Program-made: the position numbers and the translations under genes | From: an uncultured Opitutia bacterium | GTDB taxonomy: Bacteria > Verrucomicrobiota > Verrucomicrobiia > Opitutales > Puniceicoccaceae | Reading direction: 5' to 3' | DNA length: 46,526 bases | Assembly (NCBI GenBank): GCA_913056175.1 | Contig: CAJXLM010000018.1 | Coordinates: 1-46,526 of the forward strand | The notes under the pieces: model-generated | The model's input: only the letters and a program-made list of their open reading frames with translations | The model's database searches: none | Told to the model about the DNA's origin: nothing | Shown here: positions 1 to 6,601 of the stretch, piece by piece | How positions within the stretch are numbered: position 1 is the first letter of the stretch | How the letters are laid out: each line of letters starts with the position of its first letter

Positions 1-348
1 GCGGCCGATCCCGACGACTACCGCTGGTCGACGTCCCGGCCGGGGGGCTGGGGCGGGATCCGGCGCTACTCCGTACGGCGGAAGCTGCGGGCGTGGTCGG
101 ACCGGGCGGCGGAGGAAGCGGTGAGCTGGCTGCTCAACCCGCGGGGCCGCCTCGTCGAGGTCCGGGGCGGCCGGGCTCCGCCCCGGGAGATCGAGGAGGC
201 GATGGCCCGACGGGTGATCGCCGGCTCCGAGGCCTATGTACGCCGCCACCGCGCCCGCTGGGCGGGCGCACCGCGGGCTGTCCCCGTCGAGGAGGTCGAC
301 ATCCCTCTCTGGGGTGCCCAGCCCTGGCGGCGGACGATGCTGAAGTAA
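1..348 (+). CDS. C-terminal fragment, possible REP-associated (Y1) transposase
   Basis: An open frame enters from the left edge and ends at a TAA at 346-348, giving at least 115 residues with no start inside the window. Near its beginning it reads DPDDYRWST, like the DPxDYxWSS segment of REP-associated tyrosine transposases (RAYT, IS200/Y1 superfamily). Further on, VIAGSEAYVRRH resembles the conserved GSExFV stretch near the C-terminus of those proteins. The catalytic HUH and tyrosine motifs would lie upstream, outside the window. The repeat- and hairpin-rich spacer immediately downstream would suit a RAYT/REP locus. This is a family-level guess from two short motifs; an unrelated hypothetical protein remains possible. 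Confidence 0.42.
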   Translation, partial: AADPDDYRWSTSRPGGWGGIRRYSVRRKLRAWSDRAAEEAVSWLLNPRGRLVEVRGGRAPPREIEEAMARRVIAGSEAYVRRHRARWAGAPRAVPVEEVDIPLWGAQPWRRTMLK

Positions 349-420
349 CGTCCTCGAGGTCCCCGGAAGTCCCGGGTGTCCCTGGGCTTCGGGGTGTCTT
401 TGGGGTGCTGCGCTGTTATG

Positions 421-537
421 GGCTCGCGGGCAGGGGAGCGCCCGTGGCGCGGCAGGGGAGTGGGCGGCACCCACGGGGGGGGAGCGGGCGGGGGGGCCAC
501 GGCATGGGGTGGGTTCGGGATTTTCCGGGGAACTCAA
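421..537 (+). repeat. Degenerate direct repeat, copy 1
   Basis: The block begins GGCTCGCGGGCAGGGGAGCG and ends in GGGATTTTCCGGGGAACTCA. It is preceded at 359-376 by a GTCCCCGGAAGTCCCGGG stretch that recurs before copy 3. Its start lies 309 bp before copy 2. Confidence 0.75.
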
Positions 538-729
538 ATCAGGCTGTTCCTTCCGGCGCTTTTCTGCGGGGCCTGCGGCCTCTCTCTGCTGCGCTCTGGG
601 GCGCTCCTATGCTCTGCGCCTTCGGCACATCCGGGCCTCGCCTTGCGGTGCCGCTCTGCGCTTCGCTCGGCGTGATGGAGCGGGGTGGTGGGGGGGTCGG
701 GCGAGTCTTGGAGGATTCGGGGCGTCCCG

Positions 730-845
730 GGCTTGCGGGCAGGGGAGCGCTTGTGGCGCGGCAGGGGAGTGGGCGGGGCCCACGGCAGGGGAGCGGGTGG
801 GGGCCCGCGGCAGGGGGTGGGTTCGGGATTTTTCGGGGAATTCAA
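730..845 (+). repeat. Degenerate direct repeat, copy 2
   Basis: The block begins GGCTTGCGGGCAGGGGAGCG and ends in GGGATTTTTCGGGGAATTCA. It is the copy that aligns best with both neighbours. The start-to-start distance to copy 3 is 384 bp, so the period is irregular. Confidence 0.75.
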
Positions 846-1113
846 CCGGGCTGCGCCTTGCGGCGTTTCTCTGCCGGGCCTTCCGGCAGATCCCGGCCGC
901 GCTTTCCAGCGCTCCCTTGCTGTGCCTCACGGCATATCCATGTGGTGCCTTCCAGCGGACTCATGCCGTGCCCCCGACACATCCACGCCGCGCCTTTGGT
1001 GCCTCCCTTTCCTTCGGTCCGTGGAAGGTGGTGGGCGGTGGTGGCGCGAAGCGGCGGGGGTCCCGGAAGTCCCGGGAAGTTCGGGGTGTCTTGGGGGCAT
1101 CCGGGGCGTTGCG

Positions 1114-1229
1114 GGCTTGCGGGCAGGGGAGCGCCTGAGGCGTGGCAGGCGAGTGGGCGGGGTCCACGGTGGGGGAGCGGGTGGAGGCCCGCGGCAGAAG
1201 GGTTGGGATTTTTTAGGGGATTGAGTCAA
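1114..1229 (+). repeat. Degenerate direct repeat, copy 3
   Basis: The block begins GGCTTGCGGGCAGGGGAGCG and ends with a diverged GGGATTTTTTAGGGGATTGA. Upstream, 1059-1076 repeats the GTCCCGGAAGTCCCGGG flank seen before copy 1, so the duplicated unit is longer than the 117-bp core, perhaps 310-385 bp. Confidence 0.7.
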
Positions 1230-1716
1230 TGCCGCGCCTTTCGGCGCCTTTCCGCGGTGCCTTCGGCACCTCCATGCCTCGCTTTCGGCGTTTCCCTGCG
1301 CTTTGGCTGGGGGGCTAGGGAGGGAGTTGTTCGTTGCGCCTCCGGCGTGGCAGGGAGGCGGGAAGGTGGGGCGGGTTTTCGATAGAGGGGACCGATGAGG
1401 GGAGGGTTCGGAGGACCTGAATTCTCCGCGGGGAGAAGTCTTGGGTGGTTGGTGTGCTCGCGACGGGAGAAAGCAGCGAGGGGTGAGGGGGTGGGGGAGC
1501 CGGCGGTTTCGGGTGGGAGGGAATCCGCGCGCGAGTCCGGTGGGAATGGTCGGTTCGGCACGGCGGTTTCCGGTGGCCCGTTTTCTTCGCTCGCCTGTGG
1601 GCCGGGGTGATTTCCTCCCATGAATCGGCCCAAGCCTGCGACGGGGGGGCGTTTTGATCTTTGCTTTGCTCCTTGTTCTCGCGCCAACCAGTCCGGTGGG
1701 ACGCGCCGGGGGACCC

Positions 1717-1747
1717 AAAAAAAGGCCGGAGCCCGAGGGCTCCGGCC
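1717..1747 (-). terminator. Rho-independent terminator of the rhodopsin operon
   Basis: On the minus strand a perfect 10-bp stem (1738-1747 with 1724-1733) with a 4-nt loop is followed by seven T residues (A at 1717-1723 on the plus strand). It starts 34 bp past the rhodopsin stop codon and reads in the same direction, so it closes the operon. Confidence 0.93.
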
Positions 1748-1780
1748 TGGAAGGCGGAGGGAATTCCGCGGCTACCGGAA

Positions 1781-2578
1781 TCAGGCGGCCTTGGCGTCGC
1801 CGTGACCGACGGCGCCCGCGAAGCCCTCATCCTGGCTGCGGATCTTGGCGATGTTGTAGATCAGCAAGCCGTAACCGCACTTCGCCGCGATGTCGGCGAT
1901 GCTGTAGCCCACCTGCAGGAAGACCTCGGCACCGGCGCCGGAAGCACCGTAGAACGGCGCCATGAAGGCGATCGGGTAGAAGCCCCAGGTGAAGAGCGTG
2001 AGCAGCCCGGTGTTGCGGAGGAGCACCGCGATCTGGCCGCCGGTGCGGGCCATGGCCCCCTGGATTTCCCGGAGGACAACGATGAGGATGTAGGCGAACG
2101 GAATCGTGCTGAGCAGACCCCAGAGACCGCGGTTGGAGAAGAGGCTGGTGCTCTCCTTGTCGACTTCGCCCGGGTAACCGAGGATGATCATCAGGAAGGC
2201 GGCAACGACCAGCTTGAAGAGCAGGCTCTTCGTCGCGGCCTTCGAGAGGGCGAGAACGAGGACCAGCTCGACCATGAGCAGCGGGACGGTGAGGAGCCAA
2301 TCGACGTAACGATAGGCGTCATTGAACGATTTTCCGGAGGCGACGTAAGTGCCGGCATCGGAAAGGGTGTAGGCCTGCTCCCAGCTCCCGAAAATTCGGA
2401 AGTAGTGGTAGCCGGCAATGAAGACGACCAGTGCGGAGGCGACCACGGACCCGCGGTAGCGGGGAGCGATGTCGTTGCGCACCAGTACGAAGAAAACGAA
2501 GGAGGCAAACATGCTCGCAATCGCCAGCGAAAGCATGTTGTACACCAACGAATACTGTCCTGCAGTGAGTTCTGGCAT
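1781..2578 (-). CDS. Xanthorhodopsin-type light-driven proton pump
   Basis: A seven-helix retinal protein of 265 residues that exports protons across the inner membrane in light. Helix C reads RYVDWLLTVPLLMVE: D93 is the proton acceptor, T97 and E104 complete the DTE signature of proton pumps. H58 in AGYHYFR is the histidine partner of D93. K233 in ADIAAK is the retinal Schiff-base lysine and D229 its counterion. L101 occupies the spectral-tuning site and predicts green absorption. G154 in RGLWG matches the glycine that opens the carotenoid-antenna fenestration in Salinibacter xanthorhodopsin (G156). The whole chain resembles that protein from GQYSLV at the N-terminus to YNIAK near the C-terminus. 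The ATG at 2578 was chosen because MPELTAGQYS matches the family N-terminus; the frame runs further upstream into blh. It lies 14 bp after blh and is the last gene before the terminator. Confidence 0.97.
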   Translation of the reverse strand: MPELTAGQYSLVYNMLSLAIASMFASFVFFVLVRNDIAPRYRGSVVASALVVFIAGYHYFRIFGSWEQAYTLSDAGTYVASGKSFNDAYRYVDWLLTVPLLMVELVLVLALSKAATKSLLFKLVVAAFLMIILGYPGEVDKESTSLFSNRGLWGLLSTIPFAYILIVVLREIQGAMARTGGQIAVLLRNTGLLTLFTWGFYPIAFMAPFYGASGAGAEVFLQVGYSIADIAAKCGYGLLIYNIAKIRSQDEGFAGAVGHGDAKAA

Positions 2579-2592
2579 AGTGGCTAGGGTTT

Positions 2593-3579
2593 TTAGGTTT
2601 TGTGTTGAGGGGTTGTTCGACCTTCCGGTTCCCTGCGATCCAACCAGTCGACGACCAGAGTGTGCGGTAGGGTTAGACAACAGGTCGACACCAAGAGTAA
2701 GGCGAGGATCAGCTTCTCGTCAATCTCCCGGAGGAGGCTCAGGACCCCACTGATAAGCACTGCTGTTGCTAAGAGAATTATACATCCTGAAAAAAGAATC
2801 AGGGCCCGCTCCCGTGCCCATTCGGGTGCGAAGCTGAGGCGCAGGCGGAGGAGGTGGCGTCCCGCGTGCCAGAAGACGTAGTACAGCCCGACCGCGAGGA
2901 GCGGCGGCAACAGGAGGAAGAGGAGGGCGAGCCCGAGGAATTCCGTTTGCCACCGTTGCCAGCGGGCCCTTTGGCGGGCGGACAGCAGGACCGCGCCGGC
3001 GAGGACGAGGGCCGAGCCCCCCCTGCCGACCAGGGCCACCGCCGTGGCGAGGGCGGGGGTTCCGGCGGAGGGGAAGAGGTCGAGGCAGGCCTGCAGGAAC
3101 CACTCGACCCTTTCCGGGTGGAAGAGAAAGGGCAAGGCCATGGGCAGACCGCCCCGCACGAATACAAAGACCGCCCGGTCCCACCGTTGCCCGCCTCCGA
3201 TGGGCTGCCGCCGCACGAAGGTTTCCCAATCGCGGTCCCCGACCCCCCAGTGGTACCAGGTGAGGAGGTAGAAGGATAGCAGGCCGAGGAGCGGACTGGC
3301 GATCCAGAGGAGGGCGTAGAGCAGGACGAGGAGCAGGTATCCGACGAGGAAGGCAAGCAAGTGCACGCGGCGTTTCCGCCGTTTCCGGAGCAGCCGCCAG
3401 ACCTCCTGGTCGAAGCAACCGTGAGGGATGCCCAGCGTGAAAAGCCCGATGGCGAGGAGGAGGAGAGGGGCGAGGGGAAGGCCCTCTCCCGGGGGCGGGA
3501 GGGTCACCGCGGCGAGCACGGCACCCCCGGCGAGGGCCGCCAGCGTCCAGCGCTCGCCCTGCTGGGGTGCGAAGCTCAC
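2593..3579 (-). CDS. blh: Blh-family beta-carotene 15,15'-dioxygenase
   Basis: A 328-residue polytopic membrane protein of the Brp/Blh family, which cleaves beta-carotene into two retinals and so supplies the opsin chromophore. Family histidine motifs are visible: GIPHGCFDQEVW near residue 45, WYHWGVGD near 115, and YYVFWHAGRH near 265, the expected non-heme iron ligands. Several long Leu-rich segments are membrane-spanning. The start is a GTG at 3579 that overlaps the lycopene cyclase stop (GTGA), suggesting translational coupling. The frame is open to 4002, but that part only shadows the cyclase gene. Its place directly before the rhodopsin gene is the classical blh-rhodopsin pairing. Confidence 0.93.
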   Translation of the reverse strand: MSFAPQQGERWTLAALAGGAVLAAVTLPPPGEGLPLAPLLLLAIGLFTLGIPHGCFDQEVWRLLRKRRKRRVHLLAFLVGYLLLVLLYALLWIASPLLGLLSFYLLTWYHWGVGDRDWETFVRRQPIGGGQRWDRAVFVFVRGGLPMALPFLFHPERVEWFLQACLDLFPSAGTPALATAVALVGRGGSALVLAGAVLLSARQRARWQRWQTEFLGLALLFLLLPPLLAVGLYYVFWHAGRHLLRLRLSFAPEWARERALILFSGCIILLATAVLISGVLSLLREIDEKLILALLLVSTCCLTLPHTLVVDWLDRREPEGRTTPQHKT

Positions 3580-4352
3580 GGCAGGCGGGGAGCGGGGTGG
3601 CCGCGGATCCCCCGCCACCGCAGCAACAAGTCGTAGAAGAGGATGAGCCCGAAGAGGACAAGCAGGTTGGTGACGAGGAAGAAGACGGCCTCCTCCACCG
3701 GGAGGGCAAAGAGGTGGTATCCCGTGGAAGTGGCTGCGGTGATGTGCCAGATGCTCCAGGTGATGGCGATGCTGTCCACTAGCCAGAGGTAGGCGGTGGA
3801 GCCGACGAGTGCCGGTACGAGGTGGGCCCGGTAGCGGAGGATGCGGTCCATGCCGAAGAAGGCCTGGAAGGCGAGGATAGGGGCAGCCCAGGCGAGGATC
3901 AGCCCGAGGTAGGTGTCCCCCGCGGCCGGTCGGCGGAGCATCTCGAAACCCGCGGCGGCGATCCCGAGAAAGAGCAGGCCGCCGGCGATCCGTGGCCCCC
4001 ATCGCCGTCCCGGATCGCTGGCGGCCTCCCGGCAGACATCGACACGCCGCTGGGCGAAGAAGAAGAGGAAACCGGTGGTGAGGATCGGCTGGAGGACAAA
4101 GAACAGGTATTCCTCCAGGGGGACATAGCCGATTCGCAGTCGCTCGAGGATCCGCCCCTCGTCGTAGGTCCAGATCTCCTGAGCGACGAGGTAGTTGTCC
4201 CAGGGGGTCGTGTAGACCAGGGCAATCGTGCAGATCAGCAGCAGGCCGAGTCCGGCGCGCGGGTAGGGGAGGGACCCCTGTTGCCGGACCAGGAAGAAGA
4301 GCACCCCGATGAGGGGAAGGATGAAGACGAAGTGAAAGCCCAGGTAGGTCAT
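3576..4352 (-). CDS. crtYcd: Lycopene beta-cyclase, fused CrtYc-CrtYd type
   Basis: A 258-residue integral membrane protein built of two homologous lycopene-cyclase domains, as in fused CrtYc/CrtYd enzymes and the archaeal/fungal type. Each half carries the family acidic motif: VPLEEYLFF near residue 80 and LPVEEAVFF near 220. TPWDNYLV in the first half is also typical. The enzyme cyclises the ends of lycopene to form beta-carotene, the substrate of Blh next door. The ATG at 4352 overlaps the upstream DUF4174 stop (ATGA) and is followed at once by a hydrophobic first helix; an earlier ATG at 4415 would add a Gly/Pro-rich tail without support. Lycopene synthesis genes (crtE, crtB, crtI) are not in this window. 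Confidence 0.92.
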   Translation of the reverse strand: MTYLGFHFVFILPLIGVLFFLVRQQGSLPYPRAGLGLLLICTIALVYTTPWDNYLVAQEIWTYDEGRILERLRIGYVPLEEYLFFVLQPILTTGFLFFFAQRRVDVCREAASDPGRRWGPRIAGGLLFLGIAAAGFEMLRRPAAGDTYLGLILAWAAPILAFQAFFGMDRILRYRAHLVPALVGSTAYLWLVDSIAITWSIWHITAATSTGYHLFALPVEEAVFFLVTNLLVLFGLILFYDLLLRWRGIRGHPAPRLP

Positions 4353-4816
4353 GCCCCCTCCCCCTCGCGGAGTTCCCGCCGGCGCATCGGCATCCGGTCG
4401 ATCCGTTCCGCCCATGCCTCCCAGTCGGGCAGGCTCTCCCGCCGGTCCTTGACCGTGCCGTCCAGCCCCACCAGCAGAAAGACGGTCCCTTCCCGGGCGA
4501 TCTCCCAGCGTTCCCTCACCTCGTCCCTCTCGGCGCCGGACAGGCTGCGGTGGAGGGGCGGTGGATCCGCGCGGTCCGTCTTGCCCGGGTGCAGCGGAAG
4601 GAAGAGGATCCGCCGTTCGGCGAGGACCTCCTCGTGGTCAGCAGCCGCCCGGCGGACCGCCTTGGCGGTCTCGCCGTTGTCGACTTGGTAGACGACCAGG
4701 CGGTGCTCCCAGCGGAGGCTGGGGAGCAGGGCTTCCGGGGGAGAAGTGGCGGCGACAGGCGGACCGACCCCCGGGAGGGCGGTGGCGGCGAGGAGAAGGC
4801 AACGGCGAGCGCGCAC
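4349..4816 (-). CDS. DUF4174 domain protein, exported
   Basis: A protein of about 155 residues ending in IDRMPMRRREL, the hallmark C-terminus of DUF4174 (ID-MPMRR-E). It also has the opening WEHRLVVYQVD and VGLDGTVKDR before the end. The fold is thought to be thioredoxin-like, but no catalytic CxxC is present and the function is unknown. The GTG at 4816 was chosen because it gives a signal-peptide-like start (Arg-rich, then LLLAATALPG, then a PPVAA cleavage region). An ATG at 4915 would add 33 residues and overlap the start of the divergent gene. It heads the operon and overlaps the cyclase, so it is co-transcribed with the carotenoid/retinal genes. Confidence 0.75.
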   Translation of the reverse strand: MRARRCLLLAATALPGVGPPVAATSPPEALLPSLRWEHRLVVYQVDNGETAKAVRRAAADHEEVLAERRILFLPLHPGKTDRADPPPLHRSLSGAERDEVRERWEIAREGTVFLLVGLDGTVKDRRESLPDWEAWAERIDRMPMRRRELREGEGA

Positions 4817-4913
4817 CGCCGGAGCCAAGCAAAGAGGGAGTCCCCACTCAACGGGAAAGCCCCGGAATCCGGGTCCGCTTGCCGGCGGCGGAGCCCTCTG
4901 GCAAGCTGGAGAC

Positions 4914-6377
4914 ATGTGGTGGTTGCAGTCCTCTCCGCAAGGTATCGACAAACGGCGGACCCGCGCCCGGGGAAGGATCCTCGCCCTTCTCCTCGCGGCC
5001 ACGCCCCTCGCGGCGGCCCCGCCCTCCCTCCCGGCTGGGCTCGGGGGCGAGCCCGCGGAGGAGGAGCGGCCGTCGGGAAGTGGCGGGCCGAGCCTGCCGG
5101 CCGGTCTCGGCGGGGACGCGGCGGCGGCGGGGACCGACGCTCCCGCCAAGGCACCCGGCCCCGGGGACCGCTGGGAGGATTTCCTGGAGGCCCTGCCCGT
5201 GGAGGGCTTCGTGGAGGGCCGGTTGGGTCGGCGCACGCAGGACGACCCCGAGGAATCGCCGACCACCCTGCAGGAGATCCGCCTGCAGACGGCCCGGAGC
5301 GGGCGCTGGGCGGACCTCAGCTACCGCTTCTCGGCCGACTGGATCGCCGGCAAGGGCTCGCCGAACCGTTCGCTCGATCTACGGCGGGGCGAGGGCTGGC
5401 TCGACCTGCGCGAGGCATGGGTCACCGTCCGGCCGCTCCCCTCGGTGGACTTGCGGGCCGGCCGCATGATCAACACCTGGGGCACCGGCGATCTCCTCTT
5501 CCTCAACGACCTGTTTCCGAAGGACTGGCGCTCCTTCCTCCTCGGTCGGGACGTCGAGTACCTAAAGGCCCCGAACGACGGCGTGCGGGTGAGTTGGTTC
5601 TCGGACTGGGTGAACCTCGAGACCGTGGTGACCCCCCGCTTCCAGCCCGATCGCTTCGTCAACGGGGAGGAGATCTCCTTCTACAACCCGCTGGCCGGCC
5701 GCATCACCGGCCGCAACGATCCCCTCTCCGCGGACATTCCCAACGACCCCGAGGTCGCCCTGCGCGCCTACCGCACCCTCGGTGCTGCCGAGTACGCGCT
5801 CTACGGGTACGTCGGCCGCTGGAAGAGCCCCGGGGGGTCGGAGCCCGATGGCACCGCCCTCTTCCCCCGCTTGCAGGTGTGGGGGGCCAGTGTGCGCGGT
5901 CCGCTCGCCGGGGGCATCAGCAACGCGGAGATCGCCTGGTACGACAGCCGGGAGGATGCGGGCGGGGGCAATCCCCTCGTCAACAACTCCGAGCTTCGCT
6001 TCCTCCTCGGGCACGACCGGGAACTCGTCCCGAAGCTGACCGCCGGCGTGCAGGCCTATCTCGAGACACTCCTGCAGTACGATTCCTACCGGAACAGCCT
6101 TCCGCCCGGCATGCCCGCCCGCCACGAGTACCGGCAGGTCTACACCCTCCGGCTCACCCGCCTCCTTCTCGAGGACGACCTCAGCCTTGGCGGCATGATC
6201 TTCTACTCTCCTTCGGACGAGGATGCCTTCCTGCGCCTGCTCGCCGGCTACACCGCGACCGACCACTGGCGCTTCGATCTCGGGGCCAACCTCTTCGCGG
6301 GGACGCACGACTCCACCTTCTACGGGCAGTTCGAGAAGAACTCCTCGGTCTACGCAGCCATGCGCTATTCTTACTGA
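4914..6377 (+). CDS. Outer-membrane beta-barrel protein, unknown substrate
   Basis: A 487-residue exported protein. After a basic start a hydrophobic stretch (ILALLLAATPLAAAPP, about residues 23-38) acts as signal peptide. A Gly/Pro/Ala-rich linker follows to about residue 80, then alternating amphipathic strands rich in Trp, Tyr and Asp. The segment GRMINTWGTGDLLFLNDLFP is a distinctive conserved-looking block. The chain ends VYAAMRYSY with a terminal aromatic, as expected of outer-membrane barrels recognised by BamA. I do not recognise a named family; it may be a porin or export channel. The ATG at 4914 is divergent from the rhodopsin operon, so the short spacer (4817-4913) must hold both promoters. 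Confidence 0.75.
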   Translation: MWWLQSSPQGIDKRRTRARGRILALLLAATPLAAAPPSLPAGLGGEPAEEERPSGSGGPSLPAGLGGDAAAAGTDAPAKAPGPGDRWEDFLEALPVEGFVEGRLGRRTQDDPEESPTTLQEIRLQTARSGRWADLSYRFSADWIAGKGSPNRSLDLRRGEGWLDLREAWVTVRPLPSVDLRAGRMINTWGTGDLLFLNDLFPKDWRSFLLGRDVEYLKAPNDGVRVSWFSDWVNLETVVTPRFQPDRFVNGEEISFYNPLAGRITGRNDPLSADIPNDPEVALRAYRTLGAAEYALYGYVGRWKSPGGSEPDGTALFPRLQVWGASVRGPLAGGISNAEIAWYDSREDAGGGNPLVNNSELRFLLGHDRELVPKLTAGVQAYLETLLQYDSYRNSLPPGMPARHEYRQVYTLRLTRLLLEDDLSLGGMIFYSPSDEDAFLRLLAGYTATDHWRFDLGANLFAGTHDSTFYGQFEKNSSVYAAMRYSY

Positions 6378-6443
6378 GGAAGCCGGGCGGGGTTCCCCGC
6401 GAGGGGGGGTCGGGGCGCTCCGCCCGGGCCGGCGGCGGGGTCA

Positions 6444-6520
6444 TGGTGGGAGATCGCGGACTCGAACCGCGGGCCTCCTGCGTGTGAAGCAGGCGCTCTA
6501 ACCGACTGAGCTAATCCCCC
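6444..6520 (-). tRNA. tRNA-Val (CAC)
   Basis: On the minus strand a 77-nt cloverleaf starts GGGGGATTAGCTCAG. The anticodon stem CCTGC/GCAGG encloses the loop TTCACAC, so the anticodon is CAC (valine). The T arm is CGCGG-TTCGAGT-CCGCG. The acceptor stem pairs GGGGGAT with ATCTCCC, including one G-U pair, and the 3' CCA is encoded at 6444-6446. It is convergent with the barrel gene and downstream of ccsA. Confidence 0.96.
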
Positions 6521-6601
6521 AGGTCTTCTGCAGAGAATGGGAAGGCCGGCCGCGGGGTCAATCCCCGGGAAACACAGTGCCGCGCGTTGCCTCCCCCTTC
6601 C

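Larger units (their letters stand above)
349..1715. other. Repeat-rich spacer without a convincing gene
   Basis: About 1.4 kb lies between the transposase-like fragment and the rhodopsin terminator. Open frames occur on both strands, but their translations are low-complexity Gly/Arg/Pro strings with no recognisable domain, as expected from G-rich DNA. The stretch holds three diverged copies of a roughly 117-bp block and many small hairpins with TTC or TTTC loops. Examples are 1234-1247 (5-bp stem) and 1256-1270 (6-bp stem with loop TTC). The pattern suggests decayed tandem duplications or REP-like remnants. Confidence 0.6.

Noticed and set aside
421-1229. CRISPR-like array
   Set aside because: Repeats are over 100 bp, diverged and irregularly spaced (309 and 384 bp); no cas genes are present.
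93-1385. Long open frame through the repeat-rich left spacer
   Set aside because: It crosses all repeat units, is dominated by Gly, Arg and Pro, and its frame overlaps the transposase-like fragment.
3580-4002. Extended blh start within the lycopene cyclase gene
   Set aside because: The extra residues are a Pro/Arg/His-rich shadow of the cyclase frame; the GTG at 3579 gives a normal family length and a GTGA overlap.
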